Below are positions 1 to 12,439 of a stretch of DNA of 64,000 nt, one piece after another (position 1 is the first letter of the stretch; every line of letters begins with the position of its first letter). Location of the stretch: assembly GCA_943735955.1 (NCBI GenBank), contig OX030957.1, forward strand, positions 5,125,801 through 5,189,800, in the 5' to 3' direction. The DNA is from Piscicola geometra. Lineage: Eukaryota; Annelida; Clitellata; Hirudinida; Piscicolidae. The notes beneath the pieces are model-generated. The model worked only from the letters and a program-made list of their open reading frames with translations. It did not search any database and was not told where the DNA came from. The position numbers and the translations under genes are program-made.

Positions 1-39
<39 letters not shown>

Positions 40-43
40 AAGC

Positions 44-90
<47 letters not shown>

Positions 91-94
91 AAGC

Positions 95-132
<38 letters not shown>

Positions 133-163
133 AAGCATGATGATGATGATGATGATGATAAGC

Positions 164-228
<65 letters not shown>

Positions 229-232
229 AAGC

Positions 233-270
<38 letters not shown>

Positions 271-301
271 AAGCATGATGATGATGATGATGATGATAAG
301 C

Positions 302-339
<38 letters not shown>

Positions 340-553
340 AAGCATGATGATGATGATGATGATGATAAGCATGATGATGATGATGATGATGATGATAAGC
401 ATGATGATGATGATGATAATCATGATGATGATGATGATGATGATGATAATCATGATGATGATGATGATGATGATGATAAGCATGATGATGATGATGATGA
501 TGATAAGCATGATGATGATGATAAGCATGATGATGATGATGATGATGATAAGC

Positions 554-588
<35 letters not shown>

Positions 589-706
589 AAGCATGATGAT
601 GATGATGATAATCATGATGATGATGATGATGATGATGATGATAAGCATGATGATGATGATGATGATGATGATAAGCATGATGATGATGATGATGATGATG
701 ATAAGC

Positions 707-738
<32 letters not shown>

Positions 739-742
739 AAGC

Positions 743-774
<32 letters not shown>

Positions 775-811
775 AAGCATGATGATGATGATGATGATGA
801 TGATGATAAGC

Positions 812-855
<44 letters not shown>

Positions 856-859
856 AAGC

Positions 860-891
<32 letters not shown>

Positions 892-943
892 AAGCATGAT
901 GATGATAAGCATGATGATGATGATGATGATGATGATGATAAGC

Positions 944-975
<32 letters not shown>

Positions 976-979
976 AAGC

Positions 980-1011
<32 letters not shown>

Positions 1012-1042
1012 AAGCATGATGATGATGATGATGATGATAAGC

Positions 1043-1128
<86 letters not shown>

Positions 1129-1140
1129 AAGCATGATGAC

Positions 1141-1178
<38 letters not shown>

Positions 1179-1210
1179 GCATGATGATGATGATGATGAT
1201 GATGATAAGC

Positions 1211-1248
<38 letters not shown>

Positions 1249-1561
1249 AAGCATGATGATGATGATGATGATGATAAGCATGATGATGATGATGATAAGC
1301 ATGATGATGATGATGATAAGCATGATGATGATGATGATGATGATGATAAGCATGATGATGATGATGATAATCATGATGATGATGATGATAAGCATGATGA
1401 TGATGATGATGATGATAAGCATGATGATGATGATGATGATGATGATAAGCATGATGATGATGATGATGATGATGATAAGCATGATGATGATGATGATGAT
1501 GATAAGCATGATGATGATGATGATGATGATGAGCATGATGATGATGATGATGATGATAAGC

Positions 1562-1596
<35 letters not shown>

Positions 1597-1654
1597 AAGC
1601 ATGATGATGATGATGATGATGATGAGCATGATGATGATGATGATGATGATAAGC

Positions 1655-1695
<41 letters not shown>

Positions 1696-1699
1696 AAGC

Positions 1700-1746
<47 letters not shown>

Positions 1747-1777
1747 AAGCATGATGATGATGATGATGATGATAAGC

Positions 1778-1809
<32 letters not shown>

Positions 1810-1840
1810 AAGCATGATGATGATGATGATGATGATGAGC

Positions 1841-1887
<47 letters not shown>

Positions 1888-2011
1888 AAGCATGATGATG
1901 ATGATAAGCATGATGATGATGATGATGATAAGCATGATGATGATGATAAGCATGATGATGATGATGATGATGATGATGATAAGCATGATGATGATGATGA
2001 TGATGATAAGC

Positions 2012-2046
<35 letters not shown>

Positions 2047-2077
2047 AAGCATGATGATGATGATGATGATGATAAGC

Positions 2078-2118
<41 letters not shown>

Positions 2119-2239
2119 AAGCATGATGATGATGATGATGATGATAAGCATGATGATGATGATGATAAGCATGATGATGATGATGATGATAAGCATGATG
2201 ATGATGATAAGCATGATGATGATGATGATGATGATAAGC

Positions 2240-2271
<32 letters not shown>

Positions 2272-2293
2272 AAGCATGATGATGATGATAAGC

Positions 2294-2340
<47 letters not shown>

Positions 2341-2344
2341 AAGC

Positions 2345-2415
<71 letters not shown>

Positions 2416-2419
2416 AAGC

Positions 2420-2484
<65 letters not shown>

Positions 2485-2518
2485 AAGCATGATGATGATG
2501 ATGATGATGATGATAAGC

Positions 2519-2559
<41 letters not shown>

Positions 2560-2563
2560 AAGC

Positions 2564-2604
<41 letters not shown>

Positions 2605-2665
2605 AAGCATGATGATAATCATGATGAAGATGATGACGATGATGATTACGATGATGATAATCATG
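1..2665. repeat. (GAT)n array with GATAAGCAT interruptions
   Basis: About 2.6 kb of almost pure GAT trinucleotide, broken about 70 times by AAGC so that units read GATGATAAGCATGAT. A few variants read GATAATCAT or GATGAGCAT. The 3-bp phase is never lost. The last 40 bases are degenerate (GAAGAT, GACGAT, GATTAC). The array lies beyond the donor of the last visible CEP192 exon (2674, minus strand), so it is intronic to that gene, where the sense strand reads (ATC)n with GCTTATCAT. It continues past the left edge. The open frame it creates is not a protein gene. Confidence 0.97.
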
Positions 2666-2673
2666 ATCCTCAC

Positions 2674-2886
2674 CACAATCATGGGTTCTTCTGCAACAGC
2701 GACCACATCCACATACGTTGAGAAGGCTTCACTCCATGCATCCATCTTATTATTATTATTATTGTTTGTTTTGTTTTTGTTGTTGTTGTTGATGGGCAGA
2801 ACAAACCTGGTGCACACCTTCAACCTTCCCCTCAACACACCCCCCTGCCTCGGTATGAAGGTCACCTGTGGGTGATGATGATAACG

Positions 2887-2922
<36 letters not shown>

Positions 2923-5900
2923 ATTGGTTATTATTATTAATATTAGTTATTATTATTAATATTAGTTATTATTATTAATATTAGTTATTATTATTAATTT
3001 GTTTTATTTTTCCTTGGTCCGCGTTTAAGCCACTTTAATAATACTCATCATTTTATAGTATTTTATTGCATTATATTTCATCATCTTAAAAAGTCAATCA
3101 ATACCTCCCACACCTACCTTGACTCTCTCCTGAGAATTTCCCTCCAAAAGATGAGTCTTCTTGAACGAAAAGCAACAACTTTCCTTTATTTCTTTCCCAC
3201 CTTTATCACGCCCATCCCTACTATCATCGTCTAAAAATAAACTCTCCATACTTAGTTGCACTTTTAACCAAACGTCAGAGACGTTAGAGATGTGCAGGAA
3301 GGTGGAGGAGGAAATGCCGGTACAGGTGGTTTTGGGGAAGGTCATTTGTCTGGGTAGTAGAAGGGCTTTTGTCATTTCTCTTTTGTTGTTGTTGGTGTTG
3401 TTGTCTTCTTTGATGTTCTTATTTTGCTTGTTGTTGTTGATGATTCTGTTGATAATGTTGTCATAGTTGTGGTTGTTGTTGTTAGATTTAATATTAATTT
3501 TAGGTCCATTATCCCTAGTTATTTCAATCCTCTTCTCATAATCCTCATCATAACTAATGAAACTCCTATTGCTTAGTTTTTTGTTACTTAATTTATCATT
3601 ATCATTATTATTATTATAGTTATTATCATTATTTTTGTTATTATTATTATTATGATTACTGCTACCTTCATCCTTAGTCACCTGTCTTGCCTCTTCAACA
3701 CTGTCATTAATATTCTTATTTTTATTGCTGTTTTTATTTTCATTATTATCATTATTATTAGGTGATGATAGTTTTTCGATTGCTTTTTTAGGAGTACTGG
3801 TCCTGCGCTTGAGCGTCACTTTTGACTCATTTTCATCCTTCTTATTGTTGTTGTTGTTGTTTTTATTATTTGCATTTTTATTGATTTTTATCATTTTACC
3901 AGCACCACCATCACCATCAACCGCATCATCATCATCATCATCATCATTATCATCATCATCTTTCTTAAACTCCATCTCACGACGATCAGCATTGGCACTT
4001 CTACTGCTACAATAGCTTGTGTGGTAGTTGAAGGCGCTTTTCCTCTTTATCCTCCTACGGCCATCGGCTTCGGGTCCATCGCCACCATTACTCCCAACCA
4101 CTCGGTCACCCCTGTGCCCATTGTCAACCACCCCTACCTCTGCCATACGGCCCCCACCATTTCCTACCCCCATCCCACCACAATTGCCAATTTTATCTCC
4201 CCCATTACCACCTCCACCTACCACCATCTTAGCTCCTCCTTCTCCTCCTCCTCCTCCACCATTGAAAATACCAGCCAAGTTGATTCTCCTGAATGTACCT
4301 ACATAATCTGTCTCATCCATCACTCCTCCACCACACCCTCCCCCCTTCTCTCCATCCATCACTCCTCCACCACACCCACCTCGCTTCTCTCCATCTCTCA
4401 CTCTCTCCTTTTCAATATCTCCAAAACCGCCCTCCCTCTCCCAAATCCCACTCTCTCTCCTTTCAAAGTCTATGTACTTGGTGGCGGTGGACGAATTGAC
4501 GGATGGTGGAATGTTGAAGACGGGTATTGAGTGAGTTTCGTTCAGTGTGGCGTTCGCGTGATCGTATGGGTCAATGTGTGTGTCTGTGTGTTTGTCCGTG
4601 TGGAAAGATGTGTCAATGTGTGTGTCTATGTGTTTGTCCGTGTGGAAAGACGTGTCAATTTGTGTGTCGATGTCTTTGTGTTTGTATGGGTGCTTGTGTG
4701 GGTCAATGTTTTTGATTTTGTGTATGGATGTGTCAATGTGTCTGTCTGTGTGGATGGATGTGTTGATGGATGTGTGCGTGCGATTGAGTGTGGTGTCATT
4801 GTTGGTGGTGGTTGCAGAGCCATGTGTAGATACTTGCACCTCTACAATAGCTTCATCGCCGTGGTTCTTACTTGATTTTTCAATGATTTCACCTTTCCGT
4901 GCAACACCATTACAGACCCCCTTTCTTCCATCACCACCTCCAGTTACTCCCCCGGCCCCTGGCAAACCCTCCCAAACATCATCATCATAACCTCCATCAT
5001 CATCATAACCTCCCTCACTCAAAGCACCACCTCCACCACCATCGTTTTCTACCTTGTTTAGATAAGCCTTATGACTGTACGTAAGCCATGTACCCAAGTA
5101 GGCTTCTTTGCCGGGAACAGGGATGTGTCCGTCGATAATGTATTTTCCCCTCTCGATATTAAATCCACTTTCCGGGCTGGCAGACGAGACCTTGCGTGTT
5201 TGAGATGCGTTCTCTTCGTTCGACACCAAGAGAGTGGCAACATTCTCGCGTAGTTTTTTGTTGTAAGATATTTTTCGCAAGAAATCGTCGGCGTCTTGAG
5301 ACTTCTTGCATTCTTCTAGCTCTTCACTGACACCTACAACTCTGTCATATCCACCAAAACTTTTGTCGCCACTACCGTCAAACACCGCCACACCACCAGA
5401 GCATCTAGTATCACGCCTAATTCCTGGTTCACCACCACTGGATATAGTAATAGAACTACTAGCATTACTACCCCTAACACCACGACCACCTCCAGGATCT
5501 GGCATAGTAATAGAACTACTACTACTACTACCACGACTTGTATTTATAACACCACTAAAACCATGACGCTCTGGCTTAGCCACAAAACTACTACTACTAC
5601 CACTAACACGACTACTACTAAGACCACTACCACCACTACTATCAGCACCACTAGCACCACGTGGCCTGGAGGCTGCAAGGATGCTTTCCTCCGTCTCTCT
5701 GGACGCCTCAGTGATTGCGCTCAACTGTCGCCCTGGAGCCGCTCCGTAAGAGAGGTTGTTGTGGTTGTAGTGGTAGCTGCTGTTGTTGTGGTAGTTGCTG
5801 TTGTTGTTGTTGTTGGTGTTGCTGTGGAGGTTGTAATTGTTGTCGTGGTTTTTGCGGTTGTTGTTGCTGTCGTAGAGGTAATCGAAAAGAGTGTTGGTAT

Positions 5901-7748
5901 AGTTGTCGTTGTTGTGCTGCTCAAAAATATTCTCAAGGCCGTTGTAGTTGGTGGACTTTTTGAAGACATCGATTCGCTGCTTAGATGCATTGGAAGCACC
6001 AGCAGACGCCTGAGAAGAAGCAACTGAGAAGCCTGCATTGATGATGCCATCTTCATCACAACCTCCTTCTCTACATGCACTTATGGCCTCCCTTCTGGCC
6101 TCACCTGGGCTACCAGCACGCATGTCATTGTAGTGACCGCCTCCTACTACTGCTGCTGCTGCTGCTACCCTCTCTGATGGGAAGTCCCTGTGTGAAATAT
6201 TACTCCATTGATCATCCTCAGACGCCTTAAGGTTATTAATACTATTACTACTTTTATTATTATTAATACTATTACTACTGTTTTCATCATTATTATTATT
6301 ATTACTGTTATTATTATTATTATTATTATTATTGTTTTTGTTCTTATCATTATCATTACTATTCTTCCCTTTGTATTTTCCGATGTTGTCGCTTGGTGGA
6401 TTGGGTTCTTTGAAAGAGCTTGCATTGTCGCTGTTGGAGTTGTGACTGTCGAAAGTGTCTGTGAGTTTGTCTGTGAAATGGCACGTGTTTGTATGCTTGT
6501 TTGTGCTTCCGTTTAGCCTGCCCTTTGTCTGCTTGAGTTTCTTTTCGTCATTCTCCTTGTCTGAGTCTCTGCTTGCTTCTCCTTCAACTGATTTGGCTAT
6601 GAGAATTTTAAATTAAATTTAAATAAAATGTTTAAAAGCACTGAATTTATGTTTTTGATGAATAATATAGAGTATTTAGAAGTGAATTTTTTTATTAAAA
6701 TTAAAATAAACTTTTATTTGTTTTGAAGCCTTTTTGTTGTTAATTTATAATGATTTGGTGATAATCTTTGTAATAATCTTTCTTACCTGGAGATTTGAGA
6801 TTGTATTTTGCTGTTGGACTGCTGATGGGCTTGCCAAAATTTGGCTGTGAAAGAAATGTTCATTTTGGGTATATGTTGTTGATTGATATAACCAATTATG
6901 GATAAATGAATATTTAAAAAGTTACAATAAGTTTATAAGTTACAGAATTTAAAACTGGCAAGTATTTATTTTCAAAAACTTAATTTCGTATGAAATAACT
7001 AGTAACCCTGGGGTGGGTGCCATCGATGGAGCCTAATGGTTCACAATTGTGGGCAGCGTATTGACCAAACGAGATCTTAAGAGGTTTGTTTGGAGAGAAG
7101 CTGTTGCCATGGTCAGAATTATTTTGAGTATTTTTTATTTGCAGTTCATTGGACGTTCCTTGGAGATTTTGTTTCAATGCTTGTAGATTATTTTTGTGTT
7201 TAAAACTTGTGTTTGAAGTATCTTGAAGGAGTGACCTATTATTGTTGATAAAAAAACTAGATGGAGGAGTGATGGAAAGATGGGGGTTGAAATGCCAGCT
7301 CTCTTGTAAGCTTAGACTTCCAAGCTTACTTGTAGAATATATCTGAAATTATTTATACTCGATATTTAGCAAACTTGGTTTTAATCGATACTTCTAAAAC
7401 GTTATTTTATTTTTTGTAACCAATAATCAAATATGAATAATTTTGAAGATTATAGTTAAAACTTGCTTCTGCAAGCACATTCTCCTGCAAGAAAGCCTTT
7501 TCGTCTGCTGACAATAAATGAACAGCGTCACCTGAATAAATAATTATTTTAACTGAGTTTATTTTATTCAAATATTTTGTAACAAGTTGTATAAATTATA
7601 ATCCCAGCAGCTAGCACCTAGCTAGATAAACATTGTCAATTCATCCTATGTAGAAAATGTTACTGTTGAATTCGGCACTGTTAGCTGTTATATCTTCCAA
7701 GCCCATCCTACTAAAACCCTCAAAATCAAACATGGTGCTCTTATTCAT
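2674..7748 (-). CDS. CEP192: CEP192/SPD-2-like centrosome scaffold protein, 3' partial
   Basis: Role by family: centrosomal scaffold that recruits pericentriolar material, Aurora A and Plk kinases. Minus exons: 7748-7664 (ATG start), 7531-7467, 7342-7007, 6844-6787, 6596-3118, 2865-2674; phases agree throughout, giving about 1405 residues before the left edge. The recognisable part is a PapD/ASH-like beta domain at about residues 1263-1405 (PRQMTFPKT, ISNVSDVWLKV, then after a splice VTFIPRQGGVLRG and VDVVAVAEEP). Its order matches the first PapD-like domain of CEP192 as I know it. The 3.5-kb exon 5 is low complexity: Asn runs, acidic runs, Gly-rich loops and a 14-residue Thr/Asp/His repeat. 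Intron 2 uses a GC donor (AGAA|GCAAGT). The frame runs on past the donor at 3117 into the intron, so a stop at 3094 is not the true end. Start and family are well supported; other PapD-domain proteins remain possible. Confidence 0.8.
2886..2998. repeat. (ATT)n followed by 19-bp tandem repeat
   Basis: A run of ATT units passes into four to five copies of a 19-bp AT-only unit containing TTAATATTAGTTA. It lies in the intron between CEP192 exons 5 and 6 (2866-3117). Confidence 0.85.
4315..4395 (-). repeat. 39-bp coding tandem repeat in CEP192
   Basis: Two copies of a 39-bp unit, plus a partial third, encode VMDGEK followed by a Gly/Cys loop (13 residues per unit) within CEP192 exon 5. Copies differ by a few bases. 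Confidence 0.75.
4565..4790 (-). repeat. 42-bp coding tandem repeat (Thr/Asp/His-rich) in CEP192
   Basis: On the minus strand the units encode variants of HIDTHIDTSFHTDK (14 residues). The two central copies (about 4571-4660) are nearly identical and flanking copies are degenerate. Amplification in 42-bp steps keeps the frame open. No known motif is recognised in the unit. Confidence 0.75.
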
Positions 7749-10026
7749 CAAAGTAAGTTTGTGTTATTTCTTTAAGAACTTTAACTTCAAACAATCCCGC
7801 CTACTAAAAGTAAATCAGAAAAGTAGGGCAATACATATTTATCTCACTTACAATTTTTTAAATAATATTATAAAAGTAAATAAAAAAATTAATGTTTAAA
7901 AACCCATCTAAATATTAAAAAAATTGGTTTTTATTTTAAACTATTTCGTTTGCACCATTAAATCAATAAATATCTATAATCCCATGGTTGATTTTTAGTT
8001 TCAAACCCTTAAGCAAAGGAGGGGTCAGCATAAGTTAATAATTGAAAACTTCCAAGCTAGAGACAGTCTTTGCTCTTTCGATCCTGGGCGGTCCTGAGGT
8101 CCGGATCCCCCCACTTATCAGTAGTGAGGGGGTCCGTCTTAATGTGGCAACCCCCCCTCTTCCCCCCACTTTTTTCAATAAAAACATTTTTGAACTCTTG
8201 TTTCAATATGAGCATAATCGTCAACCATAGCATAAAACGGAATGTTTATATTGTAATACATTGTGAGTATGTGTAGTTATTGTAATACAATTGTAAACAA
8301 ACTATTATTTATTTACTTAAATATTCGTAAAAAAAGAAGTTTTAGCATGTTTTTTTAAAGTGGGGGATCCCTCAACCCCTCCAAGATCGTCCATACTGGG
8401 TAGAACCCTTCCAAGATTTGCAGCAACTCGGTGCCCTTGGTTCCATCTTTATCTAATTAGAATTTGTATATCGATGCAGGCAGACAACAAATCTCGGCAT
8501 ACATCGACCCAGGGCAGCCAACGATTAAAGCCATCCAACTTAAATCGTGGGCTGTGAACAAAAATGTTTGGAGTCATTTTGTCGTGCCGCGGAAAAAGAG
8601 GTTTCCTGGCTCGATGATGATGATGATGATGATGATGATGACTGGGAAAGACAGTGCAAAGGGCACATTAGAGGCAGAATGGTTTCAAGTCAATTAAATG
8701 GAAAACTGGATAAAATAAAAGAGCCTTGCAAAGTTTTCAAAGCGGCCATCTTCATATTTAAATGAAGAAGGATTTCTGTTTCTTCATCTCTCATATTCCA
8801 TTGCCATCGATTCGTTCAAGGCAATAATTATGATGATAATAGTGTTGATGATGGTGGTGATGATGATTAATAGGGTGATTATGATTATGATTATCGATTA
8901 AAGCTATACTGCAAAATAATTAGCGTTTTGCATATCTAGAAAATTATTGTTGATATAAAATCATAAAGTTTTACTTAATTAATTTGTATTACTTGTTTTT
9001 ATGTTGTTTAATGAATTTTTCAATCCTTGATTTCACTGCATGATTACTCTATTGTTTTGAATTATTGTACGTATTTTTGAAAACAAATAGTATTTTATCA
9101 AATATTATTTGCCTTGATTGAAACTAATAATTTCTCTCATCTTACTTTGTCATCAATTAATTTCAAACATAAAAGTAAGTTGTTATAAAATATATAGATG
9201 AATAAGAACAATATCCATTATAACTTAATTTCTCGTATCTTATACTAATAAAAATTAATATTTTATGGGCTTATAAAATAAATAGTGATGAATTCATGAC
9301 TATATTTAGTTAAAATGTCTTTTACGAAAGAAAATTTTAAACATGCATAGAAAAGAATGTTTTATAATAATATTTTATGATACAATTATATTAAATATTT
9401 TAAACAATATTCCTTATCAAGCGCATAACTAATAAAGTGTCCATTTATCTAGACTACGATGAACACATTTCTTTTTTGAAAAAAAATTATTTCCTGAGAA
9501 CATGTCATATACTGAATCTGCTGGATACAAAAGGTTACTTATTATTTACTAATTTTCATCACATATCATTGTTTGAAGTTATATTTAATTTTGATCGGCG
9601 CGTTTTTAGCTATATTTTAAGCGATAAACGGTTGGAAAGGATAAGATAAACTAAACATGGCGATTCGCACAATGGCGTATGAGTTTGGGCCAATCCAAGC
9701 CAACAATTAATGACTCATTTTTAGAAAAACCGAAAGGAAATCATTTTTTACATGTCTTCTTAATATCTTTAGTAACAAAATCAATTTTTGCGTTAAATAT
9801 TTTCAACACGTGTTTTCCGCGTATGTTTGTCTTATGAGGCGGTAAATCTTTCAAAAAATATTCAAACAAATACTAAATCAGGAGATTCCGTTTAAATAAA
9901 GAAAACTTTCCTTACCAATTTGCATTTACAACTGAACGCGCTAGAAAAGCATAACGCGACATACAAATAATTTATTTAAAAAAACATTTTAAAATTTAAA
10001 AATCAACTGTGGTGCCCATCGTCTAG
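7749..10026. other. Intergenic region between CEP192 and eIF4A, unassigned GC-rich pieces
   Basis: The two flanking genes are divergent, so their promoters and the missing first exon of eIF4A should lie here. Two GC-richer islands (about 8050-8170 and 8355-8620) interrupt AT-rich sequence. The first contains GGATCCCCCCACTT and the second the near inverse AAGTGGGGGATCC, so together they may be the ends of a small degenerate element. A (GAT)9 run sits at about 8612-8640. Short open frames in 8360-8765 match nothing I recognise. The stretch 8770-9650 is AT-rich with no visible feature. No promoter element can be called securely. Confidence 0.5.
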
Positions 10027-12034
10027 ATCGAACGACTCTGCAAGGGGTAGCAACGAGCGGGAGTACAGGGAGGAGGGGGAGAGGCCCCCTGTGGACTTCA
10101 GTGGTCCCCCTGGTATGCAGCCCGACGGCCTCATTGAGGTTTGGCAAGATTTGTGGTTGTTAAATATAAAGTGTTTTTCTAGATTTAGTTTTTTACTTTT
10201 TTTTCTATTCTTGTATTTATTTTTATCTTTTTTCTAGTTTTTCTTTTTCCAATTTTTATGACATCATCATCAAATATATTCAAATCTCCAACCTATTAAA
10301 ATGCATCTCATCGCAACCATGACAGAGTAACTGGGATGAGGTGACAGACAACTTTGACGACATGCAGCTGCGCGAGGAGCTCTTGAGGGGCGTCTATGCG
10401 TACGGTTTCGAGAAGCCGTCTGCCATCCAGCAACGCGCCATCATCCCTTGCATCAAAGGCCACGACGTCATTGCTCAAGCCCAGTCCGGTTAGTGTGTGT
10501 GTCTGTGTATGTGTATAGCTTCATGTAGCGTATTGAATGTAATCATTTTTTAATATTTTTACTATTTTTTCTGTACTTTGAACTCCACTTTGTTCTTCAT
10601 CCATATATTTTAATTCAATTTTTAAAAAATCTTTTCATCAACCCACCCATTTATCATGCACATCTTCCCATATTCTTTAAAACAGGCATATATTTTCCTT
10701 AAAAAACGATCCATAAACCCACTCATCACCACCCTCCCCACACGTATATATTCTCATTAAAAACCTCTTTAAAATCATCCCCACCAACCTACTCAACCAC
10801 CGCTCATTAATCACTCATCACCATACCCCTCTCCCCTCCCCCAAACTCTTCACAGGTACCGGCAAGACAGCCACCTTTGCCATCACCATCCTGCAGCAAC
10901 TCGACATGAATCTGAAGGAGTGTCAAGCGCTCGTGCTTGCTCCCACTCGCGAGTTGGCTCAACAGGTGAGCGTGCGTGTAGAAGGGGGTTGTGGCGTGGA
11001 TTTAGGGAGGGGAGTGTAAATAAAAAAAATTAAATATAAATGAGAAAAGTTCTATGTATAAAGGAGAAAGATGTAAATTTCCATGTGTTTACGTACTTAT
11101 TAATCTCTGAATGTATCTCATTTAGATGTCGCAAATTTGAGTTGTTTTTTCAAATGCTCGTCATTTGCGCCCTTACACACGTAAAAGCACATTCTTGTGG
11201 CCACAAACCCAAAAATAAAATATCATAAATTAACATTTTCCACCACCTAACAAGCCTAAGACCCCATCCTAAAACCATCCCTGAATACCGAAATAAAATA
11301 TGTATAAAAAAATCTTTTCCACTATCTAAATCATTCTAAAATCCCCTTCTCCTAAAACCATCTTCATCCATCCCCTCCTCCATTCTCTCAGATCCAAAAG
11401 GTAGTGGCTGCGTTGGGCGACTACCTGCAGGCCGAGTGCCACGCGTGCATCGGAGGCACGAACGTGCGTGACGACATGCACCGCCTCACGTCCGGAGTGC
11501 AGATCGTGGTAGGTACGCCTGGAAGGGTGTACGACATGATCAACAGGAAAGCCCTGAGTGAGTCTTTGTTGTCGTTAGCGCTCTTGAATTTGATGAAAGA
11601 GCGCTATATCAGTTTATTTGATTGATTGGTTACTGCTTTAGTGTTGCTTTTCATCTTTGGATTTTACGATTTTGTTTTTTTTGTAGCTTCAGTTCAATTT
11701 TCTTTTTCTATATTATAACATCATTCCATTTGTCCCGACGACAACGATGGACAAATTAATATTAATATTATTATCCCAATTTTTTAACAACCTTCAGCAA
11801 TCATTCCAATTAACTACACTACAACCTCAACTTCCTTCACCCTTCTCACCACCAGCACCTTCTCTACACACCCACCAACCTCACCCCAACTACACCTCCA
11901 TCCTCTCGAACCACCCCACCAGTGACGCGCCACATCAAGCTGTTCATCCTCGACGAGGCCGACGAGATGCTGAGTCGAGGCTTCAAGGACCAGATCCACG
12001 ACGTCTTCACCCACCTCAACGACAACATCCAGGT

Positions 12035-12087
<53 letters not shown>

Positions 12088-12405
12088 ATAATATCATCAT
12101 TGTCGTTATCTTTTACAATGATATCATTACCATCTTTATTATTTCATTCATCTCTACTACCGCCACCATAACTAAACTCATCTTCATCACCACTGCCATC
12201 ATCATCATCACTGCCATTACCGCCAAAACCACACATCATCACCCCAATCAACATCACACCCACCACTCCAAACCCCACCACCATCTTCATCATCACGACC
12301 ACCGCTACCACCACGATCACAACCACTACCATCATCATCACCACCACCACCACCATCATACCCACTACAATCACAACCACACCCAAACCCCGACAACACA
12401 ACAAC

Positions 12406-12439
<34 letters not shown>

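Noticed and set aside
2..2875. 957-codon open frame of Met runs
   Set aside because: It is the GAT repeat read in one frame. It has no splice or start context, and a real gene on the opposite strand occupies 2674-2865.
4021..5084. Several plus-strand open frames opposite CEP192 exon 5
   Set aside because: Pro/Ser/His/Val-rich shadows of the low-complexity minus-strand coding sequence, with overlapping alternatives in every frame.
5306..6080. Overlapping plus and minus frames of Val, Thr or Cys runs
   Set aside because: They mirror the Asn- and Ser-rich triplets of CEP192. No family features.
8101..8372. Inverted repeat GGATCCCCCCACTT / AAGTGGGGGATCC as a transposon
   Set aside because: Only about 13 bases match, no target duplication is seen, and a single copy cannot define an element.
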